A stretch of DNA of 64,000 nucleotides from CAZHFW01 sp964531675 (lineage in GTDB: Bacteria; Planctomycetota; Phycisphaerae; Phycisphaerales; UBA1924), in the NCBI GenBank assembly GCA_964531675.1, contig CAZHFW010000023.1:3647-67646 (forward strand). Direction: 5' to 3'. Numbering within the stretch: the stretch's first letter is position 1; each line of letters starts with the position of its first letter. Position numbers and translations under genes: made by a program. The notes beneath the pieces were generated by a model, which saw only the letters and a program-made list of their open reading frames with translations, did no database searches and was not told the origin of the DNA. Below, one piece after another: positions 7,625 to 15,705 of the stretch.

Positions 7625-9190
7625 ATGATGAAGAAGCTCACCGGTGTGCGTGTTCTGGGGATCGGGATGGCGGCGATGCTCGCGCTGTGCGCGGGGAACG
7701 CGCCGGCGCGGGGCTTTGAGCCCGAGAAGACGCGGGCGGTCGCGGACGGCGTGACGTACGACATGACGTACACGCTGGCGCTGTCGGGGAAGCCGGCGGG
7801 CAAGATGCGGGCGTGGCAGCGCGTGGAAGGGGACAAGATCATCTCCGAGTCGGAGATGAGCCTGGGCATCTCGCGGGGCCAGATCGACATCAAGATCGGG
7901 ATGAAGGGGCGGTTCGTCGAGACGCTGGACCACAAGCCTGTGAGTCTGCGCTCGGAGCAGACGATGGGGACGATCCCGATGGTCACCGAGGCGACGTTCA
8001 AGGACGGCGCCATCGAGCTGGTGACCGAGCAGGGGGGGCAGAAGGGCAAGTCGACGCAGCCCTTCACGGATCGGGATTGGCTGACGCCGGCGCAGGTGGA
8101 TGCACGCACGGCGGAAGAGGTCAAGGCGTTCCTGGCGGGGAAGCCTGTGCCTGAGAAACTCACGATCCGGATGATGGACGCGACCAACGGCCCGGTGGTG
8201 CTCGAGACGACGCGCGGGAAGTTTGAGAAGACGACGATCGAGATCGGCGGGAAGAAGATCCCGGCGGTGAAGTGCGTGAGCACGACGAGCCTGACGCCCG
8301 GCATCGAGCAGATCGAGTATCTCGGCGAGGACGGGTATCCGTTGCGGACCGAGGCGCAGATGGGCGGGATCCCGATGACGATGACGCTGGTGGATCCGGC
8401 GGCCAAGGACGAGCCTGTGAAGAACGCGGAGCTCGGGCCCGAGCTGATGGTGTCGACGTTCGTGACGCCTGATCGGCCGATCCCGTCGCCTCGGAAGACC
8501 AAGAAGGGGACGTATCTGCTGAGCGTGCCCGACGGGGCGATGCCCGAGATCCCGTCGATCGGCGCGCAGAGCGCCAAGCGCGTGGATGAGCGGACGGTGC
8601 GCGTGAGCGTGGACAACATGACGCCCGGCGTGGTGGGCGAGGCCGAGGCGCGGAATCCGGAGTGGACCGCGTCGTCGGCGATGCTCGCGTGGAAGGACCC
8701 GGCGATCGCGGAACTCACGGCCAAGGCGCTGCGGGACGTGGGCGAGGATCGGGAGGCCAAGTGCGAGGCGCTGCGGCGTTTCGTGCACAGCTACATCAAC
8801 GCCAAGGGGCTTTCGGTCGGATTCGCCAGCGCGAGCGAGACCGCCAAGACGCGTCAGGGAGACTGCACGGAGCACGGCGTGCTGCTGGCGGCGATGATGC
8901 GGGCGGCGGGGATCCCGGCGCGGGTGGTGTCGGGCGTGATCTACGCGGATCAGTTCGCGGGCGCGGAGCACATCTTCGGGTACCACATGTGGGCGCAGGC
9001 GCTGATCGAGGGAGAAGGCGGGCCGCGGTGGGTGGACTTTGACGCGACCTTGCCTGACCAGACGCGGTTCGACGCGACGCACATCGCGCTGGGCGCGTCG
9101 GGGCTCAAGGATGGCGAGACGTATAACTCGATGGTGCAGCTCACGCCTCTCCTGGGCAGGCTGCAGATCAAGGTGGAGAGCGTGCAGTGA
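7625..9190 (+). CDS. Exported transglutaminase-like protein
   Basis: A 521-aa protein with a cleavable signal peptide (MKKLTGVRVLGIGMAAMLALCAGNAPARG). A long beta-rich region precedes a C-terminal transglutaminase-like cysteine-protease fold. The catalytic triad is visible: Cys414 in RQGDCTEHG, His454 in FGYHMWAQA, and an Asp at 471 or 473 in WVDFDATLPD. Family members hydrolyse or form amide bonds on peptides or proteins; the envelope location suggests a substrate there. The ATG at 7628 may be the true start. It overlaps the next gene by four bases (GTGA), so the two are probably translated together. Confidence 0.85.
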   Translation: MMKKLTGVRVLGIGMAAMLALCAGNAPARGFEPEKTRAVADGVTYDMTYTLALSGKPAGKMRAWQRVEGDKIISESEMSLGISRGQIDIKIGMKGRFVETLDHKPVSLRSEQTMGTIPMVTEATFKDGAIELVTEQGGQKGKSTQPFTDRDWLTPAQVDARTAEEVKAFLAGKPVPEKLTIRMMDATNGPVVLETTRGKFEKTTIEIGGKKIPAVKCVSTTSLTPGIEQIEYLGEDGYPLRTEAQMGGIPMTMTLVDPAAKDEPVKNAELGPELMVSTFVTPDRPIPSPRKTKKGTYLLSVPDGAMPEIPSIGAQSAKRVDERTVRVSVDNMTPGVVGEAEARNPEWTASSAMLAWKDPAIAELTAKALRDVGEDREAKCEALRRFVHSYINAKGLSVGFASASETAKTRQGDCTEHGVLLAAMMRAAGIPARVVSGVIYADQFAGAEHIFGYHMWAQALIEGEGGPRWVDFDATLPDQTRFDATHIALGASGLKDGETYNSMVQLTPLLGRLQIKVESVQ

Positions 9191-10164
9191 GCGGCGGCGG
9201 AGAGCTGCCTCGGCTGCCTCATCGGGATCCGCGCGGGCATAAGGGCACGTTCGGAACGGTGGGCGTGGTGGGCGGGTGCGCGGCGGGCGCGACGCGGATG
9301 ATCGGTGCGCCGGCGCTTTCGGCTCTGGCGGCGCTGCGTGCGGGCGCTGGGCTTGTGAAGGTCGCGACGCCCGCGAGCGTGATCAATCAGGCTTTGGCGA
9401 TGACGCCTTCGGCGACGGGGATCGCGCTGCGCGAGGATGACTCGGGGCGGGTAATCGCGTCGGAGGGCGTGGGGGTTGTCGACGAGCTGGCGGAGATGTG
9501 CGGGGCGCTGGCGATCGGGCCCGGGCTTGGACGCGGGCCTGAGGCGGGCGATGGGCCGGCGGCGCTGGTGCTGCGGGCGGTGCAGCAGGAAGAGACGCCG
9601 GTGGTCATCGATGCGGACGGGCTGGTGGCGCTGGCGGGGATCGTCGAGCTTCACCGGGACTTTCGTGCGCCGGCGGTGTTGACGCCTCACCCGGGCGAGT
9701 TTCGCGTTTTGGCGGCGGCGCTGAAGATCGCGCATGATCCGACGGTGACGGAAGAGCGGCCTTTGGCGGCGGAGGCGCTGGCGCAGCGGCTTGGGTGCGT
9801 GGTGGTGCTCAAGGGCGCGGGGACGGTGGTTTCGGATGGGCAGCGCACGTGGGTGTGCGGGCGCGGGCACGCGTGTCTGGCGACCGCTGGGACGGGCGAT
9901 GTGCTGACGGGCGTGATCGCGGGGATCGCGGCGCAGTTCGTGCGGGCGGGATTCGCGGAGGCGGCGCGGTTGAGGCTGGCCAAGGGCGGGCCCACGGGCC
10001 TGAGCCTGTTTGATGCGGCGCGGATCGGGGTGGAGGCGCACGCGCGGGCGGGCGAGGCGTGGGCGCGGGCTCACGGCGCGGAGGCGGGGCTCGTGGCGAG
10101 GGAGCTGGCGGACCTGATGCCTGGCGTGCTGGAAGAACTGCGTGAGGGCCAGCCGAGTTCGTAA
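9187..10164 (+). CDS. nnrD: ADP/ATP-dependent NAD(P)H-hydrate dehydratase, NnrD-type domain only
   Basis: A ribokinase-like carbohydrate-kinase-fold enzyme (325 aa) that dehydrates S-NAD(P)HX, a damaged cofactor, back to NAD(P)H using a nucleotide. Visible motifs are GTVGVVGGCAAGATRM at the start, IGPGLGRG, VVIDADGLVAL, LTPHPGEFRVL, VVVLKGAGTVV and ATAGTGDVLTGVIAG, the last being the family signature. The N-terminal epimerase (NnrE/YjeF_N) half found in many bacterial fusions is absent and not adjacent. It starts with GTG inside the stop of the transglutaminase gene. Confidence 0.9.
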   Translation: MSGGGELPRLPHRDPRGHKGTFGTVGVVGGCAAGATRMIGAPALSALAALRAGAGLVKVATPASVINQALAMTPSATGIALREDDSGRVIASEGVGVVDELAEMCGALAIGPGLGRGPEAGDGPAALVLRAVQQEETPVVIDADGLVALAGIVELHRDFRAPAVLTPHPGEFRVLAAALKIAHDPTVTEERPLAAEALAQRLGCVVVLKGAGTVVSDGQRTWVCGRGHACLATAGTGDVLTGVIAGIAAQFVRAGFAEAARLRLAKGGPTGLSLFDAARIGVEAHARAGEAWARAHGAEAGLVARELADLMPGVLEELREGQPSS

Positions 10165-10193
10165 GGAAGGGCGGCGGGCGAGGTGACGCGTGG

Positions 10194-10448
10194 TCAGGCG
10201 GCCTTGCGGACCGGCTCGTCGATGGGTTCGACGACGGGGACGAGGTTCACATCGCCTCGGTCGGCGGCTTCCTTGCGGGCCTGGACCTGAGCCTGGTATT
10301 CGAGACGGAGGGAGTGGACCTTGACCTTGAGGTCGTGCATGTGCGCGTGATTGCGGACTTCCGCGGCCAGGCAGAAGAGCATGGCGAGCACGCCGCCGCC
10401 GGCGACGGCGGCGAGGAGCAACCAGACCTCGAGGGTGAAGTTTGTCAC
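10194..10448 (-). CDS. Small single-span membrane protein, unknown
   Basis: An 84-aa hypothetical protein. One membrane span (LEVWLLLAAVAGGGVLAMLFCLAA) is followed by a basic, helix-prone segment (LKVKVHSLRLEYQAQVQARKEA) and an acidic Pro/Val tail. The start is uncertain: GTG 10448 gives VTNFTLEVW, while TTG 10487 would add 13 residues. Neither has a clear ribosome-binding site. It resembles small LapA-like or coiled-coil anchor proteins only in layout. Confidence 0.5.
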   Translation of the reverse strand: MTNFTLEVWLLLAAVAGGGVLAMLFCLAAEVRNHAHMHDLKVKVHSLRLEYQAQVQARKEAADRGDVNLVPVVEPIDEPVRKAA

Positions 10449-10564
10449 GGGGAGGTCATCGGCGGGGCGGGGGCGGAGGTTCAGCAACGGTTCCGAGAAT
10501 CCCCGGTAGAATGCCCGGCGGCGGGGGGCGTGCGGGGTCCACTCGGGGAAGAATCGGCTTGAAC

Positions 10565-13120
10565 ATGCGATGTGGGTATGGACGCTGTGTGTTGAGCTGG
10601 CTGGCTGGGGCGGCGCTGGTGGCGGCGTCGGCGTGCTTGGCGCTGGGGCAGGAGACGTCGGGCAGCGGGGTGGCGACGCCCAAGCTTCCGGAGCAGGGTG
10701 GCGCGTCGGCGAGCGTGCCGTCGATTTCGACGACGGGCAGTGGTGAGGTGCAGCTCAAGCTCGAGCGGTTCGGGATGGGCGGGCTGTGCCGTCCGGGGGA
10801 TTGGACCGGGCTGAAGGTCCAGTTCATGGATTCGGCGCCGAAGCCTCGCGAGATCATCGTGCGGGTGGCGGGTCTGGATCCGGACGGGGACACGCCTTTG
10901 TATCAGCGCGAGCTGACGACGAATCCGGCGACTTGGCAGTCGGCGTGGATGTATGTGCGCTTGCCTTATTGGTTCGGGTACCAGGGGAAGCTGACGCTGA
11001 CGGTGAATGAAGCGCTGGAGGGTGGAGAGGGCGGCGGGTTTACGGCGGGGCGTCTTCTCGGGACGTTGCAGCTCGAGCCTTCGTCGCCACAATCGGTGAC
11101 GGAGGCGTCGACGGCGTTGATGGCGGTGGTGGGGAACTCGGGGTACGGGCTTGGGCGGTACTCGACGCGGCTGTTTGGAGAGCCCTGGCTTCCGACCGGG
11201 CACGAGGTGTTCGATATTGCGCCGAGGCTGACGCCTGAGGACATTCCGGACCGGTGGCAGGGGCTGGCGTCGTATGAGCTTCTGGTGTGGGGTGCGGGGG
11301 ATCCGGGCGAGCTTCGCGGCGATCGCGCCAAGGCGGTGCGGGAGTGGGTGGAGCGGGGCGGGCACCTGGTGGTGGTGTTGCCTCCGGTGGGGGAGACGTG
11401 GACGAATCGGCTGAGCAATGAGCTTTACGACCTGCTGCCGGCGGTGCGGATCGTGCGGCAGGAGGGCGTGGATCTGGAGCCTTACCGGCCTCTCTTGACG
11501 CGGAAGAAGCCGAGCGAGGCGCAGCTGCCGAAGAACGCGGTGGTGCATGAGCTTGCTCCGGTCGCGGAGGCGTCGGTGCTCGAGGCGGCGGCGATTCTGA
11601 ACGGGCCGGATGGCAAGTGCGTGGTGGCGCGTCGGCAGGTGGGCGCGGGCGCGGTGACGCTGGTGGGGATCGATGCGTCGCAGCGGGCGCTGGTGGATCT
11701 GGATCTGTTGGACGCGGATGTGTTCTGGAATCGCGTGCTGGGGAGGCGCGGCTCGCTTCTGACGACCGCGGAGCTGAAGGAGAAGGGCGATCAGCTCCAG
11801 GCCAAGGGCGCGTCGCTCGGGTCGCGGTCCAAGACGCTTTTCGATGCGGACATCGGGCGCGAGATCGCCAAGACGGGGCGTTCGGCGACGGGCGTTCTGA
11901 TGGGCGTGGCGCTGTTCGTGGTGTACTGGGCGATCGCGGGGCCTGTCGGTTACGCGGTGCTCAAGCGCAAGGGCGTGGTGCGGCATTCGTGGGTCGGGTA
12001 TCTGGGCGCGGCGGCGGCGTTCACGGCGATCGCGTGGGGCGGGGCGACGATCCTGCGGCCGGCGCGGGTGGAGGCGTCGCATCTGACGTTCATCGATCAC
12101 GTGTTCGGGCAGCCTGTGCAGCGGTCGCGGACGTGGGCGAGCGTGCTGATCCCGCGGTACGGGAACGCGACGCTGAGCGTGGGCGAGCCTTCGAAAGATG
12201 ACAGCAAGCGGCGCGCGACGAACCTGATCGCGGCGTTTGATCCGCCCTGGTCGGAGGCGGCGGGGGCGGCGATGTTCCCCGATACGCGCGGGTACGTGGT
12301 GGACACGCGCAGGCCCGACTCGATCACGGCGCCGACGCGCGCGACGGTGAAGCAGATCCAGGCCGACTGGGTGGGCGGGCCGCGCTGGGACATGCCTCGC
12401 CCTGTGTGGCCCAAGGGCATGGAGAAGGAAACGGCGGCGAAGATCGAGCTTGGGCCGAACCGGCAGCTCTCGGGGATCCTGGTGCACAAGCTCCCGGCGG
12501 CGCTGGAGCACGTGATCCTGATGGTGAACTACGGGCAGCGGCCCTTGTCGGTGGCGGCCAACGGCGACTCGATGTGGGCGCAGGTCAGCGCGTACAAGCT
12601 TGATCGGTGGAATCCGGATGAGCCATTGGATCTGGCGACGCTGGTGAAGGCGGGCGGGAGCGTGGAGACGTATCTGGAGAATCTGGTGGGCGCGGGGTCG
12701 GAGCTTGACTCGGTGACGAACAAGCTTGCGACGGATGTGGGGAGCGTGACGGAGCGGCTCAACGCGATCGCGTTCTTTCCCCAGTTTGCGCCGCCTGATT
12801 TCCGGTCGCAGAGCATGTTCCAGGGGATGGCGCGGGGGCCGGCGGTGGCGATGCGGGCGGCGACGCACGGCTGGGATCTGGGGCGATGGTTTGCGCAGCC
12901 TTGCGTGATCATCGTCGGGCAGGTGGGGGCGTCCGGGGGTGGGGAGGCGAGTCCGACGCCGATCTATCTGGATGGGGAGCCTGTGAAGTCCAAGGGGCGG
13001 ACGGTGGTGCGGTGGGTGTATCCGCTGGAGGCGGCGCCGCCTCGGTATCCGGAAGAGAACAAGGGTGAGGCCAAGACCGACGGGGCAGCAGGGGCGGGCG
13101 ACGCCAAGGGAGGGAGCTGA
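10565..13120 (+). CDS. Large exported/membrane protein coupled to an ABC ATPase, function unknown
   Basis: An 851-aa protein with an N-terminal signal segment (CVLSWLAGAALVAASACLALGQ). A beta-rich region and an alpha/beta region resembling a class I glutamine-amidotransferase-like fold follow (YELLVWGAGDPGE...WVERGGHLVVVLP). Two membrane spans lie near residues 445-500 (VLMGVALFVVYWAIAGPVGY and WVGYLGAAAAFTAIAWGG), then a long, mostly extracytoplasmic C-terminus. The ABC ATPase gene starts three bases after its stop, so they very likely work together. The layout recalls Gld-type or extracellular-polymer ABC accessory proteins, but I cannot name a family. A TAGAAT -10-like box lies at 10507-10512. 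Confidence 0.7.
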   Translation: MRCGYGRCVLSWLAGAALVAASACLALGQETSGSGVATPKLPEQGGASASVPSISTTGSGEVQLKLERFGMGGLCRPGDWTGLKVQFMDSAPKPREIIVRVAGLDPDGDTPLYQRELTTNPATWQSAWMYVRLPYWFGYQGKLTLTVNEALEGGEGGGFTAGRLLGTLQLEPSSPQSVTEASTALMAVVGNSGYGLGRYSTRLFGEPWLPTGHEVFDIAPRLTPEDIPDRWQGLASYELLVWGAGDPGELRGDRAKAVREWVERGGHLVVVLPPVGETWTNRLSNELYDLLPAVRIVRQEGVDLEPYRPLLTRKKPSEAQLPKNAVVHELAPVAEASVLEAAAILNGPDGKCVVARRQVGAGAVTLVGIDASQRALVDLDLLDADVFWNRVLGRRGSLLTTAELKEKGDQLQAKGASLGSRSKTLFDADIGREIAKTGRSATGVLMGVALFVVYWAIAGPVGYAVLKRKGVVRHSWVGYLGAAAAFTAIAWGGATILRPARVEASHLTFIDHVFGQPVQRSRTWASVLIPRYGNATLSVGEPSKDDSKRRATNLIAAFDPPWSEAAGAAMFPDTRGYVVDTRRPDSITAPTRATVKQIQADWVGGPRWDMPRPVWPKGMEKETAAKIELGPNRQLSGILVHKLPAALEHVILMVNYGQRPLSVAANGDSMWAQVSAYKLDRWNPDEPLDLATLVKAGGSVETYLENLVGAGSELDSVTNKLATDVGSVTERLNAIAFFPQFAPPDFRSQSMFQGMARGPAVAMRAATHGWDLGRWFAQPCVIIVGQVGASGGGEASPTPIYLDGEPVKSKGRTVVRWVYPLEAAPPRYPEENKGEAKTDGAAGAGDAKGGS

Positions 13121-13123
13121 GAC

Positions 13124-14098
13124 GTGCCTCCGATGATCGAGACGATCAATCTGACGAAGCGCTACGGGGAGCTTGTGGCGCTGAACAACCTGAATCTGAC
13201 GATTCAGGAGGGTGACTGCTTCGGCTTCATCGGGCCCAACGGCGCGGGGAAGACGACGACGATCAAGATCCTGGCGACGCTCCTGAAGCCCTCATCGGGG
13301 CAGGCGAACGTCGCGGGGCTGACGGTGGGGTATCAGAACCGGCAGATCAGGCCGCTGATCGGGTACGTGCCTGACTTCATGGGCGCGTACGAGGACATGG
13401 TGGTCAACGAGTATCTGGAGTTCTTCGCGGCGACGTACGGGATCCATGGTCAGGCGCGGCGGAAGGTCGTGAATGATGTGCTGGAGCTGACGGATCTGTC
13501 GTACAAGGCGACGGCGGAGGTGAACTCGCTTTCGCGCGGCATGCAGCAGCGGTTGAGCGTGGCGCGGGTGCTGCTCCATGATCCCAAGGTCTTGCTGATG
13601 GACGAGCCGGCGAGCGGGCTTGATCCGCGGGCGCGCATCGAGATGCGCGAGCTGCTCAAGGAGCTGCGCCGGATGGGGAAGACGATCCTGATCTCGAGCC
13701 ACATTTTGCCCGAGCTTGCGGAGCTCTGCAACGTGGTGGGGATCATCGAGCGCGGGCAGCTGCTGTTTTCGGGCGGGGTGTCGGAGATCGTGCGGCGGGC
13801 CAAGCTCGGGCATGTGCTGCACATCGGGGTGGTGGACCGGGTGGACGACGCGGCCAAGGTGCTGGGCGCGATCCCGGGGGTGAAGAAGGTCGCGGTGATC
13901 GACAGCGAGGACACGGGCGGGAAGCCGACGCGGATCGTGCAGCTCACGTACGACGAGTTGCCCGGGGTGGGGACGCCCAACTTCTCGGATATCCCGAACA
14001 TCCTGATCAACAAGGGATTCCGGATCACCAAGTTCGGCGAAGAGCCTGTGAACCTGGAGACGGCGTTCATGCGGTTGACGAAGGGGTTGGTGCAGTAG
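13124..14098 (+). CDS. ABC transporter ATP-binding protein
   Basis: A 324-aa ABC ATPase of the ABC-2/drug-export type. Walker A is GPNGAGKTT (about residues 37-45), the signature is LSRGMQQRLS, Walker B is VLLMDEPASGLDP and the switch histidine is in ILISSHILPELAEL. A roughly 90-residue C-terminal extension follows, as in ATPases with a DUF4162-like tail. The start is GTG 13124, or ATG 13133 (MIETINLTKRYGE). It directly follows the large membrane protein gene. No multi-span permease is adjacent, so either that protein or a distant gene provides the membrane channel. Confidence 0.92.
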   Translation: MPPMIETINLTKRYGELVALNNLNLTIQEGDCFGFIGPNGAGKTTTIKILATLLKPSSGQANVAGLTVGYQNRQIRPLIGYVPDFMGAYEDMVVNEYLEFFAATYGIHGQARRKVVNDVLELTDLSYKATAEVNSLSRGMQQRLSVARVLLHDPKVLLMDEPASGLDPRARIEMRELLKELRRMGKTILISSHILPELAELCNVVGIIERGQLLFSGGVSEIVRRAKLGHVLHIGVVDRVDDAAKVLGAIPGVKKVAVIDSEDTGGKPTRIVQLTYDELPGVGTPNFSDIPNILINKGFRITKFGEEPVNLETAFMRLTKGLVQ

Positions 14099-14130
14099 GC
14101 GGGGAGCGGGCGGGATTTGGAGCGAGAATG

Positions 14131-14161
14131 CACTGCTGCCTGGGGGGCAGCAGTGCCACCC
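14131..14161. repeat. Hairpin repeat R3, copy 1
   Basis: CACTGCTGCC, loop TGGGG, GGCAGCAGTG is a perfect 10-bp hairpin followed by CCACCC, 32 bases after the ABC ATPase stop. The same hairpin recurs at 18528-18552. The GTGCCACC flank is shared with the R1 repeats. Confidence 0.8.
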
Positions 14162-14200
14162 AACTGGGCGGCACCGCCGCAATGCCAGCGAGGTTGAGTC

Positions 14201-14623
14201 ATGTGGCGAACTCCTTCGCACAACCTTGGCGGCGTCCGTGCGGGTCTCTGGACATGTGACCGATGCGGCTACGACATCCGTGGTCTTTCGAGATGCCCGG
14301 AGTGTGGGGCTCCCGTCTCCGCCACGCGCTCGAGTCGAAGTGGAATGAAGGCGGTTCGTGCGTTCCTTGTCGGCGGTTGGGCGATTGCTGCCGGTGTGCT
14401 GATGTTTGTGTCTCTGTACCACCCGTTTTCGTCGCTCGATCTCTCCCTGTGCGTGATGGGGCTTTCCGTTGTCATGCACTTTACGTTCGCATGGGCGGCT
14501 GGCATGAGTTGGTCGTGTGGCTCTCGAGCTTTCCGTTGCTTCGTCGCCACGTTGTTTGCGGCTGCGTCTTCGGTCGCGCTGATTCTTGCGGTGTTGTTGG
14601 CGCCGATCGTCTCCGGGAGGTAG
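14201..14623 (+). CDS. Zinc-ribbon membrane protein, unknown
   Basis: A 140-aa protein that opens with a zinc-ribbon-like motif (CDRCGYDIRGLSRCPECG, two CxxC pairs) and then has three hydrophobic segments likely to span the membrane. The same CxxC...GLxxxCPECG layout heads the next gene, so the two are probably distant paralogs; such short proteins are common in planctomycete genomes (inference). Codon use is visibly less GC-rich than in neighbours. The start has no strong ribosome-binding site. Confidence 0.6.
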   Translation: MWRTPSHNLGGVRAGLWTCDRCGYDIRGLSRCPECGAPVSATRSSRSGMKAVRAFLVGGWAIAAGVLMFVSLYHPFSSLDLSLCVMGLSVVMHFTFAWAAGMSWSCGSRAFRCFVATLFAAASSVALILAVLLAPIVSGR

Positions 14624-14660
14624 GGCTGCCCCTGTCGCGGACGCTTCGGACTCCCGCATC

Positions 14661-15440
14661 TTGGACATCAAGCACTTGGCTCCTCCCAAATACAAAACCG
14701 ACGGCGAGTATCTCGCGGAGTTTGTGCCGCGGTGTTTGGATTGTCGGTATGAGTTGACGGGATTGGAGGATGGGAACTGTCCGGAGTGCGGGCTGGCGTT
14801 TCGGATGTATGCGTTGGAGCGGCGGTGGATTTCGCGGCAGCGGGCGCGGGATGAGGGGCTTCGGGAGGCGCTGGCGTTGCGGGTGATGGCGCCGTTCTGG
14901 CTGGCGGGGCTGGTGGTGCTTGGGCTGTTCTCGGAGGTGTTCGCGGTTTTCGTGGTGCTCTTGGCGTCGTGGGTGGCGGCGGTGGTGGTGATTCGACGGC
15001 TTTGGGAGGCGTGGCTGGAGGCGAATCCGCACGCGTGGCTTTTGACGCTTTTGCCTCTGGCGTCGATGGCGGTGGGTGCGTCGGCGTCGCGGTATCCGAC
15101 GGTGGCGCTGGGCTGCTGTGCGGTTGCGGCGCTGGCGGTGTCGTGGATCGCGCTGAAGGGGAGTCCGCTGTGGACGACGGTGATTCTCGCGCCGTTCGGG
15201 CCGGGGTTTTTGTTTCTGACGGGCGCGGCGATGCTGGTGCAGGGCTTGAGGCTGCGGGCGCAGGGGGCGTACTGGAGTGACTTCGATTGGCCGGCGTATC
15301 CGAGGGCGGCGGCGCTGCCTGTGGAGCGGTCGATCCTGGTGGGGTGTGTGGCGCTGGGGGTGTCGGCGGCGATGGCGGGTGTGATGTTGATGCACGTGCG
15401 GCGGGCGCGGGTGCGGCTTTTGAAGGGGAACTGGGAGTGA
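14661..15440 (+). CDS. Zinc-ribbon multi-span membrane protein, unknown
   Basis: An approximately 259-aa protein with an N-terminal CLDCRYELTGLEDGNCPECG zinc ribbon, a basic linker (ERRWISRQRARDEG) and six or so hydrophobic segments in the C-terminal two thirds. It looks like a longer version of the preceding gene. The start is uncertain: TTG 14661 is used here, while an in-frame TTG at 14586 would overlap the upstream gene by 38 bases. I cannot name a function; the cytosolic ribbon plus membrane domain suggests a membrane-anchored regulator or scaffold. Confidence 0.6.
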   Translation: MDIKHLAPPKYKTDGEYLAEFVPRCLDCRYELTGLEDGNCPECGLAFRMYALERRWISRQRARDEGLREALALRVMAPFWLAGLVVLGLFSEVFAVFVVLLASWVAAVVVIRRLWEAWLEANPHAWLLTLLPLASMAVGASASRYPTVALGCCAVAALAVSWIALKGSPLWTTVILAPFGPGFLFLTGAAMLVQGLRLRAQGAYWSDFDWPAYPRAAALPVERSILVGCVALGVSAAMAGVMLMHVRRARVRLLKGNWE

Positions 15441-15462
15441 GGGGGGGAAAGGCGAAGGGCAC

Positions 15463-15495
15463 CAAATTTTCAAATTGCCAAATTGCCAAATGCCA
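15463..15495. repeat. AT-rich CAAATT/GCC repeat, copy 2
   Basis: Begins CCAAATTTTCAAATTGCC, matching 6495-6517 exactly for 23 bases, then continues with AAATTGCCAAATGCC. It lies just after the zinc-ribbon gene. Confidence 0.8.
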
Positions 15496-15705
15496 AGGCG
15501 GCGATGGGGGCGCGGGGGTGGTGGGAGTCAGACCTGGACCTTTGGGGGCCTCGGGTCCGGCTTCAGGCTTGGCTTCGGGCTTGGCTTTCGAGGGGAGGGC
15601 TGGATTGGGGAACTGGGGGGTTGGGGTTGGCGTCTCTTGAAGTTCGTACACTGTCCGAACATCGTCCCGGCGGCGTGAGGGCGGCCGGGGGCACAGGAGA
15701 CCGGT

